Origin: an uncultured Oscillibacter sp.
GTDB taxonomy: Bacteria; Bacillota; Clostridia; Oscillospirales; Oscillospiraceae
DNA length: 56,294 bases
Assembly: GCA_947577075.1 (NCBI GenBank)
Contig: CANPTW010000013.1
Span: 1-56,294 of the forward strand
Reading direction: 5' to 3'
The notes under the pieces were generated by a model. The model saw only the letters and a program-made list of their open reading frames with translations. It was not told the origin of the DNA and did no database searches. A program made the translations under genes and the position numbers. Position 1 is the first letter of the stretch; each line of letters begins with the position of its first letter. This document shows positions 9,080-17,235 of this stretch, piece by piece.

Positions 9080-9508
9080 TCAGAAGCTTTTCTTGCCCTT
9101 GGCGGTGTCGCAGTAGGCACAGCGGTAGACGTGCTTCTCCGGGTCGCTGAGGAGGAACACGGCGTCCAGCTGGGGCTCCGCCACGGTGATGCACCGGGGG
9201 TTCTTGCAGCGGATGATGTTCACCAGCTTCTTGGGGGGCTGGAGGCGGCGCTTCTCCGTCCGGGCGCCGTCCCGGATGATGTTCACCGTGATTTTATCGT
9301 CGATATAGCCCAGGACGTCCACGTCCACCTCCAGGGGGGAGTCGATCTTGATGATGTCCTTTTTCCCCATGCGGCCGGAGCGGACGTTTTTGATGATGGC
9401 CACGGAGCAGTCCAGTTGGTCCAGGTGGAGGTACTTGTAGATGTCCATGCTCTTGCCCGCCTGGATGTGGTCCAGGACGACGCCGTTTTGGATGCTGTCA
9501 ATGTTCAT
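9080..9508 (-). CDS. pyrI: Aspartate carbamoyltransferase regulatory subunit
   Basis: The 142-aa product carries the PyrI nucleotide-binding domain (MNIDSIQNGVVLDHIQAGK and following) and a C-terminal zinc domain with Cys pairs in RCKNPRC and YRCAYCD. It should assemble with PyrB catalytic trimers and confer allosteric control by nucleotides. The ATG at 9508 has GGGGAGGAC 5 bp upstream; a 7-codon longer start overlapping pyrB is less likely. It follows pyrB by 17 bp. Confidence 0.95.
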   Translation of the reverse strand: MNIDSIQNGVVLDHIQAGKSMDIYKYLHLDQLDCSVAIIKNVRSGRMGKKDIIKIDSPLEVDVDVLGYIDDKITVNIIRDGARTEKRRLQPPKKLVNIIRCKNPRCITVAEPQLDAVFLLSDPEKHVYRCAYCDTAKGKKSF

Positions 9509-9525
9509 AGAGTCCTCCCCTCTCT

Positions 9526-10446
9526 TCAAACGCGGATATCGAGAAGCTTCATGATCAGCGCCATGCGGATAAACTTGCCGTTTTTCACCTGCTTCCAGTA
9601 GGCGGCCCGGGGGTCCTTGTCCACCGCCACGGCGATCTCGTTCACCCGGGGCAGGGGGTGGAGGATGGAGAGGTCCTGCTTGGCCGTCTCCAGCTTCTCC
9701 GGGGTGAGGATATAGCTGTCCTTCAAGCGGAGATAGTCCTCCTCGTTGAAGAAGCGCTCCCGCTGGACCCGGGTCATATAGAGGATGTCCAGCTCCGGCA
9801 TGACCTCCTCCAGGCTCTCCGTCTGCTTATAGGGGATGCCCCGCTTTTTCAGGGCCTCCTCCTTCACGTAGCGGGGCAGCTTCAATTCCGCCGGGGAGAT
9901 GAGGACGAACTTGACCTTCTCGTACCGGCTCAGGGCGTTCACCAGGGAGTGGACCGTCCGGCCGAATTTCAGGTCCCCGCAGAAGCCGATGGTAAAGCCG
10001 TCCAGCCGCCCCTTCTCCCGGTGGATGGTGAGGAGGTCCGTCAGCGTCTGGGTGGGGTGGTTGTGCCCCCCGTCCCCGGCGTTGATGATGGGGACCTCGC
10101 TGAACTGGGCGGCGGCGTAGGGCGCGCCCTCCTTGGGGTGCCGCATGGCGATGATGTCCGCGTAGCAGCTCACCGTGTGGACGGTGTCCCCCACCGTCTC
10201 CCCCTTGGCGGTGGAGCTGGAGGCGGCCTCGGAGAAGCCCAGCACGCCGCCCCCCAGGGCCAGCATGGCGGACTCGAAAGAGAGGCGGGTCCGGGTGGAG
10301 GGCTCGAAGAAGAGGGTGGCCAGCTGCCTGTGGGCGCAGGCGTCCTGATACTTGGCGGGGTTTGCCAGGATGTCCTCCGCCGTGGCGATGAGCTCGTCGA
10401 TCTCCTCTACCGAGAGGTCCGTAACGTCAATAATGTTTCTGGGCAT
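9526..10446 (-). CDS. pyrB: Aspartate carbamoyltransferase catalytic subunit
   Basis: The 306-aa protein has the carbamoyl-phosphate motif [12 protein letters not shown] near residue 50 and the [12 protein letters not shown] and HPLPRVNEI motifs of aspartate transcarbamylase. It makes carbamoyl-aspartate from carbamoyl phosphate and aspartate. The ATG at 10446 follows AAAGGAG. A 145-bp gap (10447-10591) separates it from pyrE. No clear promoter or terminator was found there, so read-through from the pyr promoter is assumed. Confidence 0.96.
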   Translation of the reverse strand: MPRNIIDVTDLSVEEIDELIATAEDILANPAKYQDACAHRQLATLFFEPSTRTRLSFESAMLALGGGVLGFSEAASSSTAKGETVGDTVHTVSCYADIIAMRHPKEGAPYAAAQFSEVPIINAGDGGHNHPTQTLTDLLTIHREKGRLDGFTIGFCGDLKFGRTVHSLVNALSRYEKVKFVLISPAELKLPRYVKEEALKKRGIPYKQTESLEEVMPELDILYMTRVQRERFFNEEDYLRLKDSYILTPEKLETAKQDLSILHPLPRVNEIAVAVDKDPRAAYWKQVKNGKFIRMALIMKLLDIRV

Positions 10447-10591
10447 ATAGGCTCCTTTCTGAGTATGCGAAATCATAAGGCAACGCCGGAGGGCACGCCG
10501 GAAGAAGGGCAGGCCCCACAGTCCAGCGCCGGATCAGCGGCAGCGGGGAGGGCCGGACAGTCCTTGCATCGACCGCCAAAACCCCCGCCCG

Positions 10592-11230
10592 TCAGGGCGC
10601 AATCCAGCTCTCGTCCGACGGGTTCGCCCGGAATTTTTTCAGGCGGTCGATGTCCTCGGGCCGGATCTTCCCCTCCGCCGCCGCGACGTCGCACACCGCG
10701 TCGAAGTTCGAGAGGCTGTAGTTGGCCACGCCCGCCGCCGCCAGGCGGTCCAGGCCCTTCTGGAGCCCATAGGTGAAGATGGACGCGACGCCCAGCACCT
10801 CGGCCCCGGCCTCCCGGAGGGCCTCCACCACGTCGATGCAGCTTCCGGCGGTGGAGATCAGGTCCTCGACGACGACGACCCTCCATCCGGGCTCCAGCTT
10901 CCCTTCAATGCGGTTCTGCCGCCCGTGGTCCTTGCCGCTGGAGCGGACGTAGCCCATGGGCAGGCCCATGAGGTGGCCCACGATGGCGGCGTGGGCGATG
11001 CCGGCGGTGGAGGTGCCCATGAGGACCTCCACATTGGGATAGTGCCTGCAGATGAGGTCCACCAGCCCCTCCTCCACGTGGGTCCGGACCTCCGGGGCGG
11101 TGAGGGTCAGGCGGTTGTCGCAGTAGATGGGGCTCTTGATGCCGCTGGCCCAGGTGAAGGGCTGGTCGGGGCGGAGGAACACCGCGCCGATGGATAGAAG
11201 GTCGTGGGCAATGGTCTGTTCACGGGTCAT
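10592..11230 (-). CDS. pyrE: Orotate phosphoribosyltransferase
   Basis: The 212-aa protein shows the OPRTase pattern: [16 protein letters not shown] near residue 27, [11 protein letters not shown], and the PRPP loop [13 protein letters not shown] near residue 117. It joins orotate to PRPP to give OMP. The ATG at 11230 follows AAGGAGG. It lies 13 bp after the small unknown gene and is part of the pyr operon. Confidence 0.95.
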   Translation of the reverse strand: MTREQTIAHDLLSIGAVFLRPDQPFTWASGIKSPIYCDNRLTLTAPEVRTHVEEGLVDLICRHYPNVEVLMGTSTAGIAHAAIVGHLMGLPMGYVRSSGKDHGRQNRIEGKLEPGWRVVVVEDLISTAGSCIDVVEALREAGAEVLGVASIFTYGLQKGLDRLAAAGVANYSLSNFDAVCDVAAAEGKIRPEDIDRLKKFRANPSDESWIAP

Positions 11231-11243
11231 ATCAAAATCCTCC

Positions 11244-11624
11244 TTATGGTTGCAGTTCCGAGGCTGTGTATACGAGTTCCAGATCGCCGTCCACAAATCC
11301 GGCGGCGACGGCCTGAAAGGCCTTCATGACATCGGCGCGGCTTCCCCGTTCCAGGTAGGCCGTCAGGGCGGAGACCGCCTCCGCCTGGGCGGCCTCCCAG
11401 CCGCCCTCCCGGCGGAAACGGAATGGGTCCTCCCGGAAGGCGGCAGTCTCGCCGCAGGCCCAGTCCGGGTCTGCCGGATCGAAGCGGTCCGCCCCGATCA
11501 GCTCGGCGGACCAGGCGGCGGGCCCGTCCTCGTAGAGGTTCAGGCACAGGGCGGCGGTCCGGTCCGGAAACCGCCGGGAGAGCAGGCGGTCCAGCCAGGA
11601 AAAGAATCGTGCCTGTTCCATCAC
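11244..11624 (-). CDS. Unknown 126-aa protein inside the pyr operon
   Basis: This product was not recognised. It is acidic and aromatic-rich ([21 protein letters not shown] at the start, then [15 protein letters not shown]), with no signal peptide or membrane segment, and looks like a compact alpha/beta protein. The GTG at 11624 is followed at once by ATG at 11621; either overlaps the pyrF stop, so it is translationally coupled. pyrE follows after 13 bp. Its position between pyrF and pyrE suggests a link to UMP synthesis, but no function can be assigned. Confidence 0.75.
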   Translation of the reverse strand: MMEQARFFSWLDRLLSRRFPDRTAALCLNLYEDGPAAWSAELIGADRFDPADPDWACGETAAFREDPFRFRREGGWEAAQAEAVSALTAYLERGSRADVMKAFQAVAAGFVDGDLELVYTASELQP

Positions 11625-12331
11625 GCAGCCTTTCCCAAAAATTCCTTTACCGCCCGGCGGTAGGCCGCCACGGGGTCCGCGTCCTTCGTGATGGGGCGGC
11701 CCATGACGATGTAGTCGCAGCCGCTCTTCCCGGCCTGTTCCGGGGTCATGACCCGCTTTTGGTCCCCCGCGTCCCCGCCGGCGAAGCGGACGCCGGGGGT
11801 GACGGTGCAGAAGTTCTCCCCGCAGCGCTCCTTGACCAGGGCCGCCTCCAGGGGGGAGCAGACCACGCCGTCCAGGCCGCTGGCGGCGGCGTTCTTAGCG
11901 TAGGAGAGCACCGTCTCCGCCATGGGAGTCTCAATCAGCAGCTCGTCCTTGAGGGCGGCGGCGTCGGTGCTGGTGAGCTGGGTGACGGCGATGAGCAGGG
12001 GCCTGGTGCCGTCGGGCCGGGTCAGGCCCTCCAGGGCGGCCCGCATCATGGCGGAGGCCCCGGCGGCGTGGAGGTTCACCATGTCCACGTCCAGGCCGGA
12101 GAGGACCGCCATGGCCCGCTTCACGGTGTTGGGGATGTCGTGGAGCTTTAAGTCCAGGAAGATCTTGTGCCCCCGGGCCTTGATCTCCCGGACGATGGAC
12201 GGTCCCTCGGCGTAGTACAGCTCCATGCCGATCTTTACAAAGGGCTTTTCCCCCGCGGGGAAACGGTCTAGGAATGCCAGGGTCTTCTCCCGGGTGGGGA
12301 AGTCCAGGGCGATGATCACGTCATTCGCCAT
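11621..12331 (-). CDS. pyrF: Orotidine 5'-phosphate decarboxylase
   Basis: The 236-aa protein has the active-site motif [13 protein letters not shown] near residue 60 (the Asp-x-Lys-x-x-Asp core), a VIIALDFPT start and a C-terminal YIVMGRPIT phosphate-binding strand. It converts OMP to UMP. The start overlaps the end of pyrD by 11 bp and its stop overlaps the next gene, so translation is coupled through this part of the operon. Confidence 0.96.
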   Translation of the reverse strand: MANDVIIALDFPTREKTLAFLDRFPAGEKPFVKIGMELYYAEGPSIVREIKARGHKIFLDLKLHDIPNTVKRAMAVLSGLDVDMVNLHAAGASAMMRAALEGLTRPDGTRPLLIAVTQLTSTDAAALKDELLIETPMAETVLSYAKNAAASGLDGVVCSPLEAALVKERCGENFCTVTPGVRFAGGDAGDQKRVMTPEQAGKSGCDYIVMGRPITKDADPVAAYRRAVKEFLGKAA

Positions 12332-13244
12332 GATGCGCTCCTCCTGTCAAATCAGAAATTTTGTCCACGCCCAGGCGCTGGCACACGCCGGGCAGATCCT
12401 CGATGATGGTTTTGCAGGCCCAGGGGTCCCGGAGATTCGCCGCCCCCACCTCCACGGCGGAGGCCCCCGCCAGCAGCATTTCCGCCGCCGCCCCGGCGCT
12501 GTCCACGCCGCCGCAGCCGATGATGGGGAGCTTGGGAACGGCCTCGTACACGTCCCACACCATCCGCACCGCCACCGGAAACACGGCGGGGCCGGAGAGG
12601 CCCCCGGTGCGGTTGGCCAGCAGGGGCCGCTTCGTGTTCAGGTCGATGCGCATGCCAAGCAGGGTGTTGATGAGGCACAATCCGTCGGCCCCCTCGTCCG
12701 CGCAGGCCCGGGCGATCTCCGCAATGTCCGTCACGTTGGGGCTGAGCTTCAGGAAGACGGGCTTTTTCGTGGCCGCCCGGACGGCCCGGGTGACGGCGGC
12801 GGCGCTCTTCGGGTCGGAGCCGAAGTTCTTCCCCCCGGCGTGGACGTTGGGGCAGGAGATGTTGACCTCCAGGATTTTCACCTGCTCCGCGTCTTCCAAT
12901 GCCCGGCAGTTCTCCGCGTACTCCTCCAGGGAGAAGCCGCAGACGTTGGCGATGACCGGGCCGTGGAAGTGCTCCGCAATCCAGGGGACCTCCTCCCGGA
13001 GGACCGCCTCCATGCCGGGGTTCTGGAGGCCCACGGCGTTCAGCATGCCGGAGGCCGTCTCCGCGATGCGGGGCTGGGGATTCCCGGGCCGGGGGTCCCG
13101 GGTGGTGCCCTTCCAGGAGAAGGCGCCCAGGATATCCAAATCGTAAGTGTCCGCGAACTCCCGGCCGTAGCCGAAGGTCCCGGAGGCGGGGATAATGGGA
13201 TTTTTCAGGGTCACCCCCGCCAGATGGACGGAAAGGTCTACCAT
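12321..13244 (-). CDS. pyrD: Dihydroorotate dehydrogenase catalytic subunit (class 1B)
   Basis: The 307-aa flavoprotein has the class 1 features [13 protein letters not shown] at the start, [13 protein letters not shown] with the catalytic-loop Cys near residue 130, KLSPNVTDI, and a C-terminal [12 protein letters not shown] phosphate site. It oxidises dihydroorotate to orotate. The overlapping pyrK gene upstream supplies the FAD/2Fe-2S electron-transfer subunit, so this is the NAD-dependent 1B type. Confidence 0.95.
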   Translation of the reverse strand: MVDLSVHLAGVTLKNPIIPASGTFGYGREFADTYDLDILGAFSWKGTTRDPRPGNPQPRIAETASGMLNAVGLQNPGMEAVLREEVPWIAEHFHGPVIANVCGFSLEEYAENCRALEDAEQVKILEVNISCPNVHAGGKNFGSDPKSAAAVTRAVRAATKKPVFLKLSPNVTDIAEIARACADEGADGLCLINTLLGMRIDLNTKRPLLANRTGGLSGPAVFPVAVRMVWDVYEAVPKLPIIGCGGVDSAGAAAEMLLAGASAVEVGAANLRDPWACKTIIEDLPGVCQRLGVDKISDLTGGAHHGE

Positions 13245-13975
13245 AGGATGTCCTCCTTTCGGAACACGGGCCCGTCCTTGCAGACCCGGCGGAGGCCCGC
13301 CCGCGTCTCAATGGTGCAGCCCACGCAGGCCCCGAAGCCGCAGGCCATCCGGGCCTCGAAGCTGAACTGGCCCCCGGTGAGCTGGGGCAGGGCGTGGACG
13401 GCCCGGAGCATGGGCGTGGGGCCGCAGGCCAGGACGCAGGTGCAGCCGGGGAGGGTTTTCAGCACGTCGGTGACGAAGCCGCGGGCGCCCAGGGTCCCGT
13501 CCTCCGTGGCGGTCAGGACATCCACGCCCAGGGCGGCGAATTCCTCCAGGTAGAAGGCGTCCTCCCGGGAGCGGAAGCCCAGGATCAGCGCGGGCCTTCG
13601 CCCCGCCGCCAGCATCCGCCTGGCCAGGCCGCAGAGGGGCGCGGCGCCGATGCCGCCGCCCACCAGGACGGCTCCCTCCGGCGCGGCGGCAATGTCAAAG
13701 CCGTTCCCCAGGCCGGAGAGAACATTCAGTTCCGTCCCGGCGGGGAGGCGGACCAGCTCTTTCGTGCCCTCGCCCGCCTCCTTCACAAGTAAGGTCAGGC
13801 CCTCCTGGTCCCAGTCGCAGACGGAGATGGGCCGCCGGAGAAATTTGCCGGGCAATTCGATGTTGACGAACTGCCCCGGGGCGGTGACGGCGGAGGTATC
13901 GCCGGACAGGCGGAGCTCCCACACGTCCCCGGTCAATTGCCGGGTCCGCTCCAGCGTAAAGATTCCCTGTTTCAT
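13238..13975 (-). CDS. pyrK: Dihydroorotate dehydrogenase electron-transfer subunit
   Basis: The 245-aa protein has a ferredoxin-reductase layout: an FAD-binding barrel with RRPISVCDW near residue 51, an NAD-binding region with LVGGGIGAAPL near 105, and a C-terminal 2Fe-2S cluster loop CGFGACVGC plus a later Cys in RRVCKDGPVF. It passes electrons from PyrD to NAD+. It overlaps pyrD by 7 bp and pyrC by 4 bp (ATGA). Confidence 0.95.
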   Translation of the reverse strand: MKQGIFTLERTRQLTGDVWELRLSGDTSAVTAPGQFVNIELPGKFLRRPISVCDWDQEGLTLLVKEAGEGTKELVRLPAGTELNVLSGLGNGFDIAAAPEGAVLVGGGIGAAPLCGLARRMLAAGRRPALILGFRSREDAFYLEEFAALGVDVLTATEDGTLGARGFVTDVLKTLPGCTCVLACGPTPMLRAVHALPQLTGGQFSFEARMACGFGACVGCTIETRAGLRRVCKDGPVFRKEDILW

Positions 13976-15309
13976 GGCGTTCCTCCTTTGGGGCGGTCAC
14001 AGCCCCGGACGATTCCAATGACCCCGTGAGGGGACGGTTCCACCCCCTCCGGGAAGACGATGGCCCCGTCCACCAGCGTCATGGAGACGGCGGCGTCCAC
14101 CCGCCGCCCGGCGAAGGGCGTGGCCCGGCCTAGGGACCGGAAGCCCGCCGGGTCCACGATCCCCGCGTGGTCCAGGTCCAGCACCGTCAAATCGGCGGGC
14201 TGTCCCTCCGCAATCTGCCCGCCGGGGAGGCGGAAGATTTTCCGGGGGTTGACGCACAGGGCGTTCAGAATGACCTCCAGGGGGACCTTCCCGGTCTTCA
14301 CCAGCTCCGTGTACAGCACCGGGAAGGCGCACTCCAGGCCCACCACGCCGTTGAGGCTTCCCCGGAGTCCCTTCGCTTTTTCCTCCGCCGCGTGGGGAGC
14401 GTGGTCCGTGGCGATGCAGTCCACCGTCCCGTCCAGCAGCCCTTCCACCAGCGCGTCCCGGTCCGCGGTGGAGCGGATGGGGGGATTCATCCGAAAGCGC
14501 CCGTCATCCTCCAGGTCCTCGTCGCAGAGGCAGAGGTAATGGGGCCCCGTCTCGCAGGTGACGGGGAGTCCCTCCGCCTTGGCGGCCCGGATCAGGGCCA
14601 CGCTCTCCTTGGTGGAGATGTGGCACACGTGATAGCGGCAGCCCGTCTCCCGGACCAGCCGGATATCCCGCTCCACCTGCCGCCACTCGCTGGCGGGGTC
14701 GTTGCCCGGGAGGCCGTGCCGCCTGGCAAAGGCCCCGTCGTGGACGCACCACCCCGGGGTCAGCAGGGACTCGTCCTCGCAGTGGGCCACGATGGGCCGG
14801 TCCAGCTTTTTGGCAAGCGCCATGGCCCGGCGCATCATGGCCGCCGACTGCACGCCCCGGCCGTCGTCGGAGAAGCCGGGGACATAGGGGGCCAGGGCCG
14901 CCATATCCGACAAAGATTCCCCCTTCTCCCCCCGGGTGACGGCCCCGTAGGGATAGACGTGAACGGCGGCGTCCCGTTCGATGGCGTCCAGCTCCGCCCG
15001 GAGATGGGGGAGGCCGTCCGGGACGGGATTCAGGTTGGGCATGGCGCAGAGGGCGGTATAGCCTCCCGCCGCCGCCGCCGCCGTGCCGGAGGCCACCGTC
15101 TCCTTATAAGAAAATCCAGGCTCCCGAAGATGCACGTGAACATCAACGAAACCTGGAACAACAAGGCCATGATTCAATTCAACGACGGAAGCGCCGTCCC
15201 GGGGAAGGCGGGGGGAAACGGAAACAATACGCCCCTCGGAAACGGCAATCTCCAGGGGGTGGAAGCCCCCGCCGCAAAAGACGGACCCGCCGGTCAGCAG
15301 CAGACGCAT
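13972..15309 (-). CDS. pyrC: Dihydroorotase
   Basis: The 445-aa protein has the amidohydrolase metal motif DVHVHLREPG near residue 57, the metal-bridging region around 150, CHISTKE near 230 and CIATDHAPH near 303. It cyclises carbamoyl-aspartate to dihydroorotate. It is the first gene of the pyr operon; the ATG at 15309 follows GGAGAGGAG and lies about 30 bp from a consensus promoter. Confidence 0.95.
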   Translation of the reverse strand: MRLLLTGGSVFCGGGFHPLEIAVSEGRIVSVSPRLPRDGASVVELNHGLVVPGFVDVHVHLREPGFSYKETVASGTAAAAAGGYTALCAMPNLNPVPDGLPHLRAELDAIERDAAVHVYPYGAVTRGEKGESLSDMAALAPYVPGFSDDGRGVQSAAMMRRAMALAKKLDRPIVAHCEDESLLTPGWCVHDGAFARRHGLPGNDPASEWRQVERDIRLVRETGCRYHVCHISTKESVALIRAAKAEGLPVTCETGPHYLCLCDEDLEDDGRFRMNPPIRSTADRDALVEGLLDGTVDCIATDHAPHAAEEKAKGLRGSLNGVVGLECAFPVLYTELVKTGKVPLEVILNALCVNPRKIFRLPGGQIAEGQPADLTVLDLDHAGIVDPAGFRSLGRATPFAGRRVDAAVSMTLVDGAIVFPEGVEPSPHGVIGIVRGCDRPKGGTP

Positions 15310-15341
15310 AGACGCTCTCCTCTCCAGTTTCTCGAAGAGAT

Positions 15342-15370
15342 ATGATATCCGAAAACGGCGGCTTTGTCAA
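15342..15370 (-). promoter_or_regulatory. pyr operon promoter
   Basis: On the minus strand TTGACA (15365-15370) and TATCAT (15342-15347) are 17 bp apart. Only about 30 bp separate the -10 box from the pyrC start, so there is no room for a PyrR attenuator in front of pyrC. Confidence 0.8.
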
Positions 15371-15405
15371 CCGGGCGGGGCAAAAAAATCCCCAGGGCCC
15401 CGCCC

Positions 15406-16155
15406 TCACCTTCCCGGCAGGGGGAAGGCGCGCAGAATCACCCGGCCGAAGCACGCCAGCGCCCGCCCCCCGGCGGAGGTGAGGACCACGTCGGCGTCCG
15501 CCCGGGCCCGGTTCAGGGAAAAGAGGTACACGATCCCCGCCGGGTCCTTGTAATACTGCTTGCACAGAATGTCCCCGTCCACGCAGAAGATTCCCACATC
15601 CCCCGCCTTCAGCGGGTCCCGGTTCACATACACCACGGACCCGTCCGCAATGTAGGGGGTCATGGAGTCCCCCTGAATCCGCACGCCGAACTCCGCCGCT
15701 GGGGGCACGTCCCCCGCGACGGGGATGAGGTCGTAATCCTCCCCGAAGGCCGGGGCGGCGTACCCGGCGGCGGCCGGCGTGCGGTAGAGGGGGATCATCC
15801 GGGGCTCCGCCCGGCCGGGGGCCGCCTCCGCCTCGTCCCGGCAGGCGCACAGCGCCTCCACCATGGTCCGCACCGTCTCCCGTCCCAGGGCGGACAGGCC
15901 CCTGTAGTCGTCCAGCAGCCGCTGCTCCTTCGGGTCCAGGGGCTGCCGCCCCCACTGAAAGCTGTCCTGAAACAGGGTGTTCGGGTCCGTCCCCAGGGCG
16001 TCGAACAGCCGGAGCATGATCTCCTCCTTGGGGAAGCTCACCCCCGTCTCATAGTTCCCCACGGCGGAGGGGGAGACGCCCAAAAGCGCCGCCAGCTCCC
16101 CCCGGGTCATGTCCAGCTCCCCCCGCCGGGCCCGCATCCTCTCGCCAAACGACAT
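15406..16155 (-). CDS. CI/LexA-like repressor: XRE HTH plus S24 peptidase
   Basis: The 249-aa protein has an N-terminal XRE helix-turn-helix at residues 4-58 (LAALLGVSPSAVGNYETG) and a C-terminal S24 domain. The Ala130-Gly131 bond in TPAAAGYAAP fits self-cleavage, Ser164 (GDSM) the nucleophile and Lys199 (DILCKQYY) the general base. This is the layout of phage CI-type and HdiR-type repressors that are inactivated during the SOS response. The gene has its own promoter abutted by a perfect palindrome, so it is likely autoregulated. It sits next to tRNA genes without obvious structural phage genes, which suggests a remnant or domesticated regulator. Confidence 0.9.
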   Translation of the reverse strand: MSFGERMRARRGELDMTRGELAALLGVSPSAVGNYETGVSFPKEEIMLRLFDALGTDPNTLFQDSFQWGRQPLDPKEQRLLDDYRGLSALGRETVRTMVEALCACRDEAEAAPGRAEPRMIPLYRTPAAAGYAAPAFGEDYDLIPVAGDVPPAAEFGVRIQGDSMTPYIADGSVVYVNRDPLKAGDVGIFCVDGDILCKQYYKDPAGIVYLFSLNRARADADVVLTSAGGRALACFGRVILRAFPLPGR

Positions 16156-16181
16156 CCTCGCGCCCCCCTTTCCTTTTTCCC

Positions 16182-16210
16182 ATTCTACCAGCCCGTCAAA
16201 TTCCTGTCAA
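16182..16210 (-). promoter_or_regulatory. Promoter of the CI-like repressor
   Basis: On the minus strand TTGACA (16205-16210) and TAGAAT (16182-16187) have 17-bp spacing. The -35 box lies 3 bp from the palindromic operator. Confidence 0.8.
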
Positions 16211-16213
16211 TTT

Positions 16214-16238
16214 AAATTTACAAGAAACTTGTAAATTT
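16214..16238. promoter_or_regulatory. Operator O1: perfect 11-bp-arm palindrome
   Basis: AAATTTACAAG and CTTGTAAATTT are perfect inverted arms separated by AAA. The site lies between the -35 boxes of two divergent promoters, the expected place for a CI-like operator. Confidence 0.8.
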
Positions 16239-16242
16239 CCCC

Positions 16243-16271
16243 TTGACACGCTCGAACATATGTGCTATTTT
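16243..16271 (+). promoter_or_regulatory. Rightward promoter facing the tRNA genes
   Basis: TTGACA (16243-16248) and TATTTT (16266-16271, preceded by TG) are 17 bp apart. No open frame with a ribosome site follows it; downstream lie hairpins and minus-strand tRNAs. Confidence 0.6.
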
Positions 16272-16282
16272 TAGTTCACCGC

Positions 16283-16299
16283 CAAGTTTCTTGTAATTT
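16283..16299. promoter_or_regulatory. Operator O2: partial second copy of the palindrome
   Basis: CAAGTTTCTTGTAATTT matches the complement of O1 with one A missing. It sits just downstream of the rightward -10 box, so a bound repressor could block that promoter. Confidence 0.55.
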
Positions 16300-16387
16300 C
16301 CACTCTCCCGACTCCCACCGCCAGCGCAGCGCCGCAGCGCGTCCCTCGTCTTCCGTCCGCCCGTCCCTCGTCCCCCGTAAAAAAATC

Positions 16388-16474
16388 AGCCGTGAACCCA
16401 ACAACGCCCCCGCAAGGGGGACGCCGCATCCGTAAGGCGGCAGAGCCGCCAACGGCTGCGCTGTGGTTCACGGC
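16388..16474. repeat. Long nested hairpin downstream of tRNA-Tyr
   Basis: AGCCGTGAACC at 16388 pairs with GGTTCACGGCT at 16464-16474 and encloses the hairpin GCCCCCGCAAGGGGG and a GCCGC/GCGGC stem. It could help end or process the tRNA transcript; no gene was seen here. Confidence 0.55.
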
Positions 16475-16477
16475 TGA

Positions 16478-16550
16478 AAGCGAAGAAATTTCCACCAGAG
16501 TGCAGTTTCCGGCAAAGCCGGAAACGGAACGGTGGTGGAAATTTCTGAGC
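16478..16550. repeat. tRNA-associated hairpin repeat, copy A
   Basis: The nested inverted repeat AAATTTCCACCA / TGGTGGAAATTT encloses GTTTCCGGC / GCCGGAAAC. About 70 bp with the same inner hairpin and the same exit sequence (AATTTCTGAGCTGG) recurs at 47292-47360. It abuts the 3' end of tRNA-Tyr. Confidence 0.65.
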
Positions 16551-16635
16551 TGGTGGGGGAAGGTGGATTCGAACCACCGAAGTCAGTGACAACAGATTTA
16601 CAGTCTGCCCCATTTGACCGCTCTGGAATTCCCCC
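16551..16635 (-). tRNA. tRNA-Tyr (GTA)
   Basis: An 85-nt class II tRNA on the minus strand. The acceptor GGGGGAA pairs with TTCCCCC, the anticodon loop is CTGTAAA with anticodon GTA, there is a long variable arm and a GGTTCGAATCC T arm, and CCA is encoded. Confidence 0.93.
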
Positions 16636-16646
16636 ATATAAAATTC

Positions 16647-16722
16647 TGGAGCTGGTGGACGGACTCGAACCCCCGGCCTGCTGATTACAAATCAGCTGCT
16701 CTACCAACTGAGCTACACCAGC
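16647..16722 (-). tRNA. tRNA-Thr (TGT)
   Basis: A 76-nt tRNA on the minus strand. The acceptor GCTGGTG pairs with CACCAGC, the D arm is standard (TAGCTCAGTTGGTAGAGC), the anticodon is TGT in the loop TTTGTAA, the T arm is GGTTCGAGTCC, and CCA is encoded. It is upstream of tRNA-Tyr in the same transcript. Confidence 0.93.
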
Positions 16723-16741
16723 AGTTCCAACAGCAGTGTTT

Positions 16742-16770
16742 ATTCTAGCAGACGGCCGCTCGTTTGTCAA
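16742..16770 (-). promoter_or_regulatory. Promoter of the tRNA-Thr/tRNA-Tyr unit
   Basis: On the minus strand TTGACA (16765-16770) and TAGAAT (16742-16747) are 17 bp apart, about 20 bp before the tRNA-Thr 5' end. Confidence 0.85.
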
Positions 16771-16816
16771 CAAAAATTTTCCCAAATTTGAAGTTTTTAT
16801 GCAAGGAGGGATCTGC

Positions 16817-17005
16817 ATGATCACCACAAGACGCCGCCCCCGCGGGCGGGCCCTGCGCTGCACGCTGTGCGGGCAGGAAATCCTCCCGGGGGAGGAGTAC
16901 TGGGCCTGCAGCGGCCAGCTGGCCTGCGGGGCGTGCCTGCCGGAGCTGGCCAGGCGGGAGCTGGCTCCCTGCCGGGAGGTCCGGGGAAAGGAGCGGGCGC
17001 TATGA
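16817..17005 (+). CDS. Small zinc-ribbon protein (62 aa)
   Basis: This Arg-rich 62-residue protein has a CTLCGQEI pair followed by a WACSGQLACGAC segment, which looks like a four-cysteine treble-clef or zinc ribbon. The ATG at 16817 has AAGGAGGG 7 bp upstream. Its stop overlaps the next start (ATGA). It is not recognised beyond this. The fold and size resemble small proteins of phages and conjugative elements. Confidence 0.7.
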   Translation: MITTRRRPRGRALRCTLCGQEILPGEEYWACSGQLACGACLPELARRELAPCREVRGKERAL

Positions 17006-17235
17006 CGCTGCTGGAGATGTCGGCCTCCTACCGGGACAGCGCCGCGGCCATCCACGGGCGCATCGTGGAGCTCCGGCTTCTGGAGCGGGCCCAGGAGGAC
17101 CCGGAGGCGGCCTTCCGCCTCCGGCGGCGGATCGACGAGCTGACGCCCCTGTGGCGGGAGGCCCGGGAGCTGGCGGCGCTGACCGCCCACTACTACGACA
17201 GGGGGTATCACAAGCGTGAAACGTACACATTCTAA
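17002..17235 (+). CDS. Small helical protein (77 aa), unknown
   Basis: A charged, all-helical 77-aa protein with heptad-like Leu/Ala/Arg spacing (VELRLLERAQEDPEAAFRL) and no membrane segment. It overlaps the zinc-ribbon gene by 4 bp and the sigma-like gene by 20 bp, so the three are translated as one coupled unit. It was not recognised. A role as partner of the sigma-like protein is only a guess from position. Confidence 0.65.
   Translation: MTLLEMSASYRDSAAAIHGRIVELRLLERAQEDPEAAFRLRRRIDELTPLWREARELAALTAHYYDRGYHKRETYTF

Noticed and set aside
15310-15405. PyrR-type attenuator before pyrC
   Set aside because: The -10 box lies only about 30 bp from the pyrC start, leaving no room for terminator and antiterminator stems.
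16392-16589. Small plus-strand ORF ending VDSNHRSQ
   Set aside because: The end is the antisense of tRNA-Tyr, a common false ORF. The GTG start has no ribosome site.
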